Below are positions 58,001-64,000 of a DNA stretch of 64,000 bases, piece after piece. The stretch comes from Angiostrongylus vasorum (taxonomy: Eukaryota; Nematoda; Chromadorea; Rhabditida; Metastrongylidae). Position 1 is the first letter of the stretch; each line of letters starts with the position of its first letter. The notes below the pieces were generated by a model, which was not told where the DNA came from, made no database searches, and saw only the letters and a list, made by a program, of their open reading frames with translations. A program made the position numbers and the translations under genes. The stretch spans positions 434,001 to 498,000 of the forward strand of contig JADANN010000183.1 of NCBI GenBank assembly GCA_018806985.1, written 5' to 3'.

Positions 58001-61000
58001 AGCCTTTTTTATTTAGTGGTTACTCTTTTTTTTTAATGGCAGGGTATATATTGCGAAGTATAACTTCTATGATGCTGAGATATCTGCAAAACTATGAGAT
58101 GTTATATTTTTTTTATTTACTGCCTGCTCTTTTTTTTTTAACTATGAGATATTATATGTTCTGCAAATATCTCAGCATCATAGAAGTTGTATTTCGCAAC
58201 ATACCCTGCCATTAAAAAGAAGAGTAGCCAGTAAATAAAAAGGTTAAGATTAAGGTTTCCACTGACAAATTTTATTGCTATTTAGTTAGTGATAGAAACC
58301 AGCTTTGTTTTCAGTTCATTATTTTTTGCGACTTTTCAAATGGGATTACATAAGATCATGAAATTTCTTTTCATTTTTCGAAATGACTGTTTCGATGCGA
58401 CGGGAAGAACCTTCTGTTTAGGCACTTCAGACGAATTTACGGTTTTGTATGGATGATCTGAAGAATGAACTGTCACGAACGTCGCAAGGTGTTTGTCTAG
58501 CTGTTGAATCGCTATCCTATTTAGGCAAGGTAGTATAATATTATATTAGTGAAATAATTCGAATCGTTTTGTTCGCGTGGTTCAATGAAATTCCCGTTTT
58601 TTATCTGCAGAAGAATGAAGCGATAAGATTTTCTTGGAGGTAGTTGTCCCAGTGAGACGCCAATGCAACCTTTTACATTTTTCACACTTTAAGCTTCAGA
58701 AATTCGTTTGACAAACACACTCAGCTGCCATCACTTCGTGTGACTGTTTGTGGGTTAGATCTAAACGTAAAGCGGTAAATTTTCCCCATTTTTTTCGTTA
58801 TTTTTCTCCTCGCCTTTTTACTCATTAGATCGATCGTTTCTTCTTCTGTTTTTGAATGATCCGTAATCACATATAGAGCAGGTCCCAACACTTCTTGCAT
58901 TTCTATCGTTTCCTTGCGTACGTGGAGGTGTTCAGGGTTGTGTGAGAGTTCTATAACAATTTAAAGATTTGGGCTCCTTTGTGAATGTCTATCCATGCTG
59001 GTGGAATCCATTCTTTCTGCAATCCTGAAATAGCTATGCGTGGTCTTGTTGACCAGAGAGAGCTTCATAGTAGGTTACAGTACCAATTCTCCGTCCCAGG
59101 AGAGATGAGAGGCTTGTTTGGCCAAGTGCGGTCTCGAACCAGAATCCTGTGCCTATTAAACGGCACCATTACCAGTGCACATGCTCCGATTTTTACATTG
59201 CAGGGATTAATTAAAGTCTCACTTTTGTAATGCATGTATCTTATTGTGCGATATTTAGGAATTTCGTGTTGTACATGGGTCGCGCATTAGTCATGATTGG
59301 AAATGGCGGAGTAACATACTAGGGTAAGTTTACTGACTCGGACCAGTATAAAACAGAATATACAGTATCTTGACTTCCTTTTAATTGCGATTTCGCTACA
59401 TCATTACGTTCTGATATTGCGTCTCCTTTTTTTTTTTTTGATTTTTCGAAATCGTTTGGTTGATCCGGTAGCATGTATGGAAAGGAGTAATGTCGGTGTA
59501 TATGCAAAGCTGGAGTTTTTCTGTGAAAAACCGATCGTCTGTCGGAATCTGAGTTTGTTTCGCATCTTACCTGTGCGCCAAACGTCGCTTTTGGAAATAT
59601 CTAGTTCTTTTGTTAATTAATAGTTCGAAGAAAGGAGCGAATTATTTTCTTCTACAAAATTAGATCCACAGGCCGAATTCCGTCTAAGATTGTGCGAAGC
59701 TTACAGCTGAGTTATCATTCTTCTTTTAATCTTACAATCCTTTGTACTCGAATTTCCGATGTATTCTTTAAGTTATATCGTTCTTTTTTCGAAATAGTAT
59801 GTGAAAAAAAGTGTATATTTTGTTAAATATTGTGTCCTTTTGCTCATGTGCATCAATATAATATTGCACAAATTTTTCAATATTTAGAGGAGTGTTTGTT
59901 CTTATCATACCTGTGTAATCAGGTTTTTGGTTAAGTTTGTTTCGACGTCCATGTTTTAGAGTATTTAAAAGTCGGGAAAGTCAGTCGTTAGCTGAGATCG
60001 TCAATGGCGTAGTGATTAACTATGACTTGGACAGGAATCTGCTGCGGATCACTTGCGCCGGAGGTGTCGAGGAGTTTGCGCCTGCGAAAGCGTTTCACGA
60101 TATTAGAGAGAAATTGAAGGAGGTGCTAAAGTCTTATAGCTGTTACACAACACTAAAGTTTCTGGTTTGGATATTTTACGAAGATTCTCTGTAATGGATA
60201 GGATTTGTTTCCGTAGTTATTGTTTGTACAATAAGTATTCTACATTCTCAGATGTTCGTTGTCGAATAAATTTCTTCAACTTGTGCTTCAAACTGATAGG
60301 CTTTAACAGAACTTGCCATATAGTCTGCAAAAACTTATGAAGCATATAACCTGGGGTTACACCTGGTGTTTTTGAAGACAGAGAGGCTTAGCAAGAGGTA
60401 GTTCAGCTTCTTGAACAAATTTCTTGCTTGGTCCAAACCATGGAATAAACGGCCTTAACTAAAGTATGAAAATCGATTAAATGTTACATGACGTTGTTTT
60501 CTACAGTACCGTTTTTATAATTTCACAAATCAAATAATTGTCAACAGAGTGCTTTCCAGTCTGATTCTTTCTAGGTACTGCATGCAGTTTTGTCATCGTG
60601 CTCAGTGCCTGTCCTACCGTTGATAGCGATGGTCGATAAAATCGTGAAGTCATTCGCTGATTACAATATTCGAATGCCATTTCCATGCAGATATAGTGGC
60701 GATGACATCTTCAATTTTTATCCGCTGCTTCGAGATTTCAACTTTCACTATCAAACTATTCAGGACATGGCTCATTCCAAGCCGCAAGGTATAAATGAGT
60801 TATTTTATTCGTTTAGTTTCATTCGAAACATCCTTTTTTCTAGCAAATTATCTTAATGATTTTTTCAAAATTCTCACCATTCGTGTTGTGTTTTCGAGTT
60901 TTTCGACGAATAGCTGCTATGTGCCGGGTCAGATCTTTGTCAGGTGGTCATTTATTTGACAAGACACTGTGGTGCATTCAGAGAGCGGATTTCCGGTTTC

Positions 61001-61011
61001 ATGTGCAATAG
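32958..61011 (+). CDS. BED zinc-finger, hAT-transposase-derived gene (18 exons, about 650 aa)
   Basis: Eighteen exons with GT/AG borders whose phases agree at all 17 junctions give a length divisible by three, from ATG 32958 to TAG 61011. The first 200 or so residues are Ser/Pro-rich and probably disordered. A BED-type finger follows ([23 protein letters not shown]). The rest follows the order of a hAT transposase: helical segment ([25 protein letters not shown]), a strand where the first catalytic Asp is expected ([10 protein letters not shown]), and a spacer ending [31 protein letters not shown] stands where VTDNAxN is expected, and VLHAVLSS where CxxHxLN is expected. Catalytic Asp residues are not seen, so I infer a DNA-binding nuclear protein rather than an active transposase. 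No symbol is assigned. The C-terminal dimerisation region is short or lies in exons I did not find. Confidence 0.75.
33480..34132 (-). other. Two long minus-strand ORFs, unassigned
   Basis: Frames of about 104 codons (33796-33482) and 93 codons (34132-33851) include [20 protein letters not shown] and [12 protein letters not shown]. They lie in intron 1 of the plus-strand gene, next to a hammerhead-like motif, so decayed retroelement origin is likely. Confidence 0.3.
33745..33775 (+). ncRNA. Hammerhead-like motif
   Basis: The plus strand reads CTGAAGAAGGCTAAGTCGTT then GAAATGTTGG. CUGANGA and GAAA are kept, but stem II is weak. Confidence 0.3.
34133..34835. other. Intron 1 remainder
   Basis: AT-rich sequence, no recognised repeat or exon. 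Confidence 0.4.
34840..34904 (+). CDS. BED/hAT gene exon 2
   Basis: Acceptor ATATTCTAG; G|CC codon joins exon 1. Twenty-one codons ([21 protein letters not shown]); donor GTACGG. Confidence 0.75.
35305..35420 (+). repeat. SINE family A, 3' part
   Basis: CATTATAAAGGCCAGATTTG to TTGATCAACGCTTTATCC. Confidence 0.6.
35795..35990 (+). repeat. SINE family A, diverged
   Basis: GTAGCGCAGTGGTTAAAAGT at the left, GATACCAGACTTCT in the centre. The 3' third is missing. Confidence 0.55.
36264..36366 (+). CDS. BED/hAT gene exon 3
   Basis: Acceptor CGTTATTTAG, donor GTAAGT. Thirty-four codons with an acidic start ([15 protein letters not shown]) and GRRASSFD, which resembles a basophilic kinase site. Confidence 0.8.
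36430..36565. repeat. CT-rich simple sequence in intron 3
   Basis: Runs of TCTGTCTGTCTTTCTCTC. The hydrophobic ORF across it is a composition artefact. Confidence 0.7.
36846..37016 (+). CDS. BED/hAT gene exon 4
   Basis: Acceptor CGCTTTTTCAG, donor GTGAGT. Fifty-seven codons, Ser/Pro-rich ([34 protein letters not shown]), likely disordered. Confidence 0.85.
37020..37870. other. Intron 4
   Basis: AT-rich, no recognised repeat. Confidence 0.4.
37878..38017 (+). CDS. BED/hAT gene exon 5
   Basis: Acceptor CACGTTTGTAG; split Cys codon. Forty-six codons ([20 protein letters not shown], then [16 protein letters not shown]); donor GTACGA. Confidence 0.85.
38020..39130. other. Intron 5, left part
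   Basis: Low-complexity AT-rich sequence, no recognised element until repeat D. Confidence 0.4.
39135..39492 (-). mobile_element. Repeat D, copy 4
   Basis: Reverse orientation, beginning after ATTACTTACTTAATTGGAT (tail) and ending GGCGGTAAACCATTGAGAGG. Confidence 0.7.
39625..39890 (+). repeat. SINE family A, old copy
   Basis: GTTTGTAGCGGAGTGGCTAG at the left, GATACCAGATTTGTCTGGGA in the centre. Confidence 0.55.
39895..40730. other. Intron 5, middle part
   Basis: Several minus-strand frames of 60-120 codons are open (for example around 39844-40212), but none has supporting splice sites or motifs I recognise. Confidence 0.3.
40737..43890 (+). mobile_element. RTE-type retrotransposon, copy 3 (near full length, inactive)
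   Basis: It has the same leader (GCGAGGCTACGTGGCGCGTC) and domain order as copy 1. Endonuclease lies at about 41.3-42.0 kb ([28 protein letters not shown]) and RT at about 42.2-43.2 kb ([23 protein letters not shown]). The C-terminal zone is at 43.4-43.85 kb and the tail is ACTACAGGTGATATAGGTGA. The RT box reads AND instead of ADD. Frameshifts and stops break it up. It sits in sense orientation inside intron 5 of the BED/hAT gene. Confidence 0.85.
44335..44605 (-). repeat. SINE family A copy
   Basis: Reverse orientation: GTAGATCAATCCCTGTGGGC to CCGATCACTGCGCTACTC. Confidence 0.75.
44695..45005 (-). repeat. SINE family B, diverged
   Basis: GGTTAGCCCAGGAAGG and GGCTACTTGAGGATTTTGTC at the left, GAGTGATGAAGGCCTGGACG near the right end. 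Confidence 0.5.
45010..45435. other. Intron 5 spacer
   Basis: AT-rich, no recognised element. Confidence 0.35.
45440..45640 (-). repeat. SINE family B, tail fragment
   Basis: CATGCCGATCCCAGCACTTC and the following block match the 3' part of SINE B. Confidence 0.45.
46294..46437 (+). CDS. BED/hAT gene exon 6 (BED finger, part 1)
   Basis: Acceptor TGCACATTCAG. Forty-eight codons ending [11 protein letters not shown], the conserved aromatic start of a BED finger. The GTCGGC donor is unusual, but phase and protein continuity support it. Confidence 0.8.
46570..47225. other. Intron 6
   Basis: AT-rich, no recognised repeat. Confidence 0.4.
47232..47288 (+). CDS. BED/hAT gene exon 7 (BED finger, Cys pair)
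   Basis: Nineteen codons [19 protein letters not shown] carrying the C-x2-C pair. Acceptor AAATGCTTCAG, donor GTAGTC. Confidence 0.85.
47403..47672 (+). repeat. SINE family A copy
   Basis: GTGGCGCGTATGGCACAAAG to GTAGAGAGCTCTTTGTT. Confidence 0.8.
47680..48215. other. Intron 7 spacer
   Basis: AT-rich, no recognised element. Confidence 0.35.
48216..48400 (-). repeat. SINE family A, decayed
   Basis: TTTATCACTGAGGGATATGC and GGCATATTTAGCGTATACAA match the 3' half in reverse. Confidence 0.45.
48418..48830. mobile_element. Fold-back repeat E, long palindromic copy
   Basis: The left arm TTATTTACTGCCTACTATTT and the right arm ending GAGTAGGCACTAAATAAAAA pair over about 170 bp. They include the GAGATATTTGCAAAACTC and GGAACGAACGCGCTATTGTC blocks. 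As an intronic RNA it would form a long hairpin. Confidence 0.8.
49009..49062. repeat. (TA)n microsatellite
   Basis: About 27 uninterrupted TA units. Confidence 0.95.
49483..49571 (+). CDS. BED/hAT gene exon 8 (BED finger, His/Cys end)
   Basis: Acceptor GGATTTCAG, donor GTGAGT. Twenty-nine codons with [19 protein letters not shown], the terminal H-x-C side of the finger. Confidence 0.85.
49625..49868 (+). repeat. SINE family A copy
   Basis: GTGGCGTGTGACGCCAGTGG to GCCGATAGCTTTATC. Confidence 0.75.
50105..50375 (-). repeat. SINE family A copy
   Basis: Reverse orientation: GGATAGAGCGTTCGGCGTTG to the A-box region near 50365. Confidence 0.7.
50400..51640. other. Intron 8, left part
   Basis: AT-rich, no recognised element or exon with consistent phase. 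Confidence 0.35.
51650..52560. other. Intron 8 segment of higher GC with a 140-codon minus ORF
   Basis: Composition rises around 51770-52500 (CGCGGCCGGTGCGGCGGCTG at about 51807). A minus frame is open at 52540-52118 ([20 protein letters not shown]). I do not recognise it. It may be an unclassified repeat. Confidence 0.3.
53310..53670 (-). repeat. SINE family B, diverged copy
   Basis: Tail ATTGTGCGGATCGTAGCACT and A/B-box end GGTAACGCTACCACTGTGCT. Confidence 0.65.
53890..53998 (+). CDS. BED/hAT gene exon 9
   Basis: Acceptor TTTTTTCAG. Thirty-six codons ([36 protein letters not shown]). The GTGATT donor is weak, but the next codons run into TGA, so splicing is needed here. Confidence 0.75.
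54361..54638 (+). repeat. SINE family A with near-perfect TSD
   Basis: Flanked by TAGGCTTTGTTGT and TAGGCTTTATTGT (one mismatch). Confidence 0.85.
54894..55070 (+). CDS. BED/hAT gene exon 10 (start of hAT-like domain)
   Basis: Acceptor TTTTTTCTTTAAG, donor GTGAGT. Fifty-nine codons. A Ser-rich linker precedes [20 protein letters not shown], matching the N-terminal helix of hAT transposases. Confidence 0.85.
55128..55440. mobile_element. Fold-back repeat E copy
   Basis: TTGACTTTTTATTTACTGCC at the left, CCACCACACCATGCGGGTCC core, GCCGGGGCTGTAGTGGAAGT at the right. Confidence 0.7.
55787..56005 (+). mobile_element. Penelope-like 3' fragment with hammerhead-like motif
   Basis: The frame [20 protein letters not shown] parallels the end of the 11-kb Penelope-like fragment (WTVD-x-DHGL). 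It is followed by the motif at 55970-56003. Confidence 0.5.
55970..56003 (+). ncRNA. Hammerhead ribozyme-like motif, best copy
   Basis: CTGATGA, then stem II GACG-AAAA-CGTC (perfect), then GAAAC and ATTAGGG. The conserved three-part core of hammerhead ribozymes is intact by eye. Stems I and III are short. Confidence 0.5.
56155..56445 (-). repeat. SINE family B copy
   Basis: CTCTGCGGATTCCAGCACTT tail, GGAGATAGCCGGTTTAAGGC inside, CCACTGCGCTATA at the A box. Confidence 0.7.
56450..57050. other. Intron 10 remainder
   Basis: AT-rich, no recognised element. Confidence 0.35.
57058..57159 (+). CDS. BED/hAT gene exon 11
   Basis: Acceptor AAAGTTTCAG, donor GTAAGC. Thirty-four codons [20 protein letters not shown]..., matching the GF-x-x-L motif region of hAT transposases. 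Confidence 0.85.
57165..57820. other. Intron 11, left part
   Basis: AT-rich, no recognised element before repeat E. Confidence 0.35.
57822..58255. mobile_element. Fold-back repeat E, compound copy
   Basis: One full core (57822-58010) is followed by an inverted pair of arms: TTATTTAGTGGTTACTCTTT and its complement ending GAGTAGCCAGTAAATAAAAA at about 58240. The inner arms GATGCTGAGATATCTGCAAA face each other. Confidence 0.75.
58431..58529 (+). CDS. BED/hAT gene exon 12
   Basis: Acceptor GGCACTTCAG, donor GTAGTA. Thirty-three codons with [19 protein letters not shown]. The ttDxW catalytic site of hAT enzymes would fall at AVESL. Confidence 0.8.
58611..58639 (+). CDS. BED/hAT gene exon 13 (29-nt microexon)
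   Basis: Acceptor TTTTATCTGCAG, donor [15 protein letters not shown] plus AG. Without it exons 12 and 14 are out of phase, which is the main evidence. Confidence 0.7.
58700..58766 (+). CDS. BED/hAT gene exon 14
   Basis: Acceptor TAAGCTTCAG, donor [27 protein letters not shown]; strand-rich part of the RNase H-like fold. Confidence 0.75.
58868..59185 (-). repeat. SINE family B copy
   Basis: GAGCAGGTCCCAACACTTCT tail and GAGAGATGAGAGGCTTGTTT central block. Confidence 0.6.
59624..59691 (+). CDS. BED/hAT gene exon 15
   Basis: Acceptor TTAATTAATAG. Twenty-two codons [26 protein letters not shown] lies 20 nt further, and the inferred GTGCGA donor is weak but gives the conserved RLRL-VFKSR join. 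Confidence 0.65.
59960..60122 (+). CDS. BED/hAT gene exon 16
   Basis: Acceptor CCATGTTTTAG, donor GTGCTA. Fifty-four codons: [20 protein letters not shown], then [18 protein letters not shown]. The second hAT catalytic Asp (VTDN) is replaced by ITCA. Confidence 0.8.
60575..60788 (+). CDS. BED/hAT gene exon 17
   Basis: Acceptor ATTCTTTCTAG, donor GTATAA. Seventy-one codons with [20 protein letters not shown] and [17 protein letters not shown]. It aligns with the CxxHxLN segment and following helices of hAT enzymes. Confidence 0.85.
60914..61011 (+). CDS. BED/hAT gene exon 18 (candidate last exon)
   Basis: Acceptor TTTTTCGACGAATAG; the split Ala codon fits. Thirty-two codons ([20 protein letters not shown] ...) end at TAG. 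A possible GTGCAA donor at 61003 leaves open a continuation beyond. Confidence 0.55.
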
Positions 61012-61067
61012 GCTGACGTTTACCTTCAGAGTGTATGCCTGGATGTGCATGCATGTTTCTCGCGCAG

Positions 61068-61200
61068 GGCGTGCGTAGCACAATCGTTAGGGTGTCGTGA
61101 AGCATACAGTATGACGGTCACTGGTTTGATATCGAGTCTGGGGCATGGCAAACCCTCCATCCATCAAGAGCGTCTGTAAATAGGTACCATAGTTGTCTTA
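61068..61200 (+). repeat. SINE family A, 5' part
   Basis: GCGTGCGTAGCACAATCGTT to GGTACCATAGTTGTCT. Confidence 0.55.
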
Positions 61201-61204
61201 CTTG

Positions 61205-62217
61205 TTAGATACTTGGACAGGCCGTCTTCACGAGTTCCGTGAACCCCAGCACATTTCCCATTCGTTTCTTTGTCTCACAATCGTCTATAAGGTGGTTTAG
61301 TTCGAGCATAGTAACAAGTTCGAGTCTCATATTGTGTAAAAACAACTGCAGCTGCGAGTAAAGCTAGTTGGCTTTAGTTACGAACAGGTCTGCCCAGCGT
61401 ATAGATGGACGTTCTAGGGGTCACCTCTGTCCTCGTAGAGTCCACTGTACAGTTCTTTTAGTCGATCTGTCGTCTTTTCTTGTTGTTTGACCGGCCCATC
61501 TATGTTTCGCTATCGATGTGTGTTCCGGTGACTCTCGAAGAAGAGATAGATCTCGAAGATCAGAGCTTTGCAATCCGGCCAGATATTGCGTGTGTGTCCG
61601 TTGTATTTCAGAAGGCATTGTTCGAGCACTCTGTGAGTAGTGCGCAATATTCTTCACGTGCTTGAAGTATCAGCACGCGTCTCTGTTACATAACAGAGGG
61701 CTGGGAAAACTGTTTAATCGAAGTGGTGAGCACGGATTTTTAACTCCCTTAGTTGGTCGGTGGCTACTTCGACAATTGTGGAAGAAGAAGAAAATAGAAT
61801 TAAAGCTCGAATGCAGCTCAAGCTGCTCCCTTCTGTCTAGTATGTCCTTTTGTTTACCATGCTCATTGAGCACACAAGGTATACGAACGAGGTTTTTCTC
61901 TGTGATCAGGTAACCATCCAGTTTGATCTGATCGCCTTTGCACCATGCTTTTTTCATGAACTGGGTCTTCATACGACGTAGGCTTAGTCGGATTTTTCTT
62001 CCTTTTCGTTTACCTCATTGATCATCGTCACTGCTTTGTTTGTACTTCCTGAGAAGATAACGGTGGCATCGGAACGATGAAGATTTGATAGGAATTTTTC
62101 CATCAATGTTTATGTTTTTTCACATCCTAATCGAGTGACTTCATTATCCATTACGGTGCGGCACTAAACGGCTTTGACCATATGGTCTCCTTTTGTCCAA
62201 CCCTTTTTCCATGGGTT
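61205..62217 (-). mobile_element. RTE-C retrotransposon, second copy, left part
   Basis: The left part matches the 3' UTR of the 16.4-kb copy (ACTTGGACAGGCCGTCTTCA; TATCGATGTGTGTTCCGGTG). Decayed late coding sequence follows, with MKTQFMKKAWCKGDQIKLDG on the minus strand near 61930. It is interrupted at about 62217 by a sense RTE fragment and resumes at about 63305. Confidence 0.65.
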
Positions 62218-62229
62218 AGCAAGAGGTTC

Positions 62230-63010
62230 AGTACATAGAGATTCTTCGTGAGCTGTACAAAAATTTCGCAACCAAGATTTCACCATTCTACAACGATATT
62301 AACATTGATGTCAAAAGTGGGGTTAGGCAAAGCGATACCATCTCGCCAAAATTATTTACCGCCACCCTCTAGAACGTCATGCGAATATTGGAATGGGATA
62401 ATATGGGAGTTAAAATCGATGGTCGGCAGTTACATCATCCTCGCTGGGGAGCTTTAAGGAGCGTCGAGGATGTAGTAAAGAGGACAAAGAACCCCCGACT
62501 CCCTGCCCACCTTTTCGATTCAACGGTACTTCCTGCGTTAACGTATGCGTCAGAAACCTGGTCGCTGCGTAAACAGGATGAAAATCAATCAGCGTTATCG
62601 ATCGCGCAGTCGAGAGGACGATGCTAAGAGTATCCCGTTTCACACAAGTAAGGGATGGGATCCGAAGCTCCGACCTGCGTCAACGATCAAAAAATCAAGT
62701 ATGCCTTTTTTGTACGCCAAACAGTCGAAGATAAAGTGGGCCGGACACGTAATGCGTATGAACGACAACCGATGGACAAGAGCCGTTAGTGACTGGATTC
62801 CTCGGGATGTTAAACGCAGTGCAGGAAGACCACCGACTCGATGTTCAGAGTTCTTCACCAAAAGCCTCGAAGAAAGTATGATGTTCGACGAGTCCCTAAA
62901 GCGAACAGAACCCACTGGGATACTCTCGCGCGCGACAGGGAATAATGGAAGATTTACTGGCGCCCGCTCGAATCACTCGACGATTAAGGGGACTACAGGT
63001 GAGAGGTGAA
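62230..63010 (+). mobile_element. RTE-type retrotransposon, copy 4 (5'-truncated, internally deleted)
   Basis: It begins in the RT domain (FATKISPFYNDI-like frame at about 62262) and jumps from the GRQLHHPR segment near 62435 straight to the late C-terminal zone. It ends with ACTACAGGTGAGAGGTGAAA. Confidence 0.8.
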
Positions 63011-63021
63011 ACAGTAAGAGG

Positions 63022-63296
63022 TCGGGCGCGTGTGGCGTAATGGTCGGAGGCGCCCCTGCAACACACACGTGGAATCGATCCCTGCTTCCATGGCCCACCA
63101 AGTCTTCCATCTCTTCGGGTCGGCAAATTGGTACCAGACTTGTCTGGGAGGATAGCAACTCTGGCTGGATACATCGATAGGCCACCACGAGTCATTGTAA
63201 AGGCAGGATATGCATTTGTTCACCTCCAAACGATGCTTAATGAAGTCGAATGCATGGCGCATCCTTCAGGGGATTTATCAATACCGAGAGCTTTTT
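63022..63296 (+). repeat. SINE family A abutting the RTE 3' end, 10-bp TSD
   Basis: TAAGAGGTCG occurs on both sides. The SINE begins directly after the RTE tail plus this site. Confidence 0.85.
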
Positions 63297-63304
63297 TTTA
63301 TGTT

Positions 63305-63720
63305 AAGAGGTCGATAGATAAAGCTTCCACACGAGCGGATAAGGTTGAGTTCGTTTCGACGCCGTCAAACGCCTGTTCAAAGTCGACAAATGTCAAGACT
63401 AGGGACAGGTGGTATTCCCGACAAACTCCATTGACTCTGAACACCGTTTAGATGTGGTCCATGCATCAAAATCCTTGTTGAAAGCCTGCTTGCTCAATTG
63501 GTTGTACACCATCCCATGTCCTTGATTGGCATAGCTTGACAGTCTTCGTGAAGAGCTTATAAACTACACTCAAACACATCGGATGGTAGTCATGAAGGTC
63601 CCTTCGGTCATCTGTAGGCAAAATATGTCGGTCTTTCTGCTTTTTGTTTCTTCCAGGCCATTCCAATAAAATTTGATGCGATCTGCGGCTTCAAGAAGAG
63701 CCCGAGGGATCAGCATATGT
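63305..63720 (-). mobile_element. RTE-C second copy, resumed
   Basis: Minus frames show DRRDLHDYHPMCLSVVYKLF and QPIEQAGFQQGF, the RT motifs that follow the segment interrupted at 62217. Confidence 0.65.
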
Positions 63721-63825
63721 GCAGAGTGTTCTGCTATAGTTGTGTAGCCATAGTTGTATGGGGGGATAAAAATCAGTTTTCTGACAAATCGGTGGGTTCG
63801 CTCACAAGTCACTGTTTAAACGATA

Positions 63826-63930
63826 TATGCCTTCAGTCACATCTGCGATGTTTGATGTAGTGAATTGCCTGATTCAAACATCAAAAATTTGTCAGCGCCG
63901 AACGCCTTATCTTTTATCCTTTTATCCAAC
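63826..63930 (+). repeat. SINE family A, 3' end
   Basis: ATGCCTTCAGTCACATCTGC to CCTTATCTTTTATCC. Confidence 0.55.
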
Positions 63931-64000
63931 ATGTCGATTCCACCAAAGAGCACATGGCAAATTAGTTCAAATTTAATACGTGGAAAACGGAACATGATAC

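Overview
The window is AT-rich eukaryotic DNA with short and long introns that end in TTTCAG-like acceptors, long introns packed with transposon remnants, and no bacterial-style gene packing. The RTE-type reverse transcriptase copies, two tRNA-derived SINE families and the exon/intron style suggest a strongylid (hookworm-like) nematode. That identification is an inference from family resemblance, not a database match. | Layout: 1-640 is a GC-rich block that opens with a 24-bp minisatellite. About 3.77-7.3 kb holds a minus-strand multi-exon gene (gene M). 7.7-10.9 kb is a nearly full-length RTE retrotransposon, followed by a Penelope-like (GIY-YIG) fragment at 10.9-11.5 kb. 12.2-24.3 kb holds coding exons on both strands: minus-strand exons that join in phase (gene N) and plus-strand exons of an immunoglobulin-domain gene (gene Ig). 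One Ig exon appears to be split by a 390-bp repeat with a 12-bp target-site duplication. 16.4-18.6 kb is a second, antisense RTE family, and 25.0-28.4 kb is an old RTE copy. | 33.0-61.0 kb is the best-supported host gene. It has 18 plus-strand exons whose reading phases all agree and that together encode about 650 residues: a Ser/Pro-rich N-terminus, a BED-type zinc finger split over three exons, and a hAT-transposase-like domain in which the usual catalytic aspartates are not seen. It looks like a host gene derived from a hAT transposase. Its introns carry a third RTE copy, many SINEs, fold-back repeats and a Penelope-like 3' fragment with a hammerhead-like motif. 61.2-63.7 kb is an antisense RTE interrupted by a sense RTE fragment plus a SINE. 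| The repeats are related to one another. SINE families A and B share a central block of about 60 bp, the 3' tail of SINE B matches the 3' end of the antisense RTE family, and hammerhead-core motifs sit next to Penelope-like coding fragments. All gene models were built by eye from splice signals and phase, without alignment tools.
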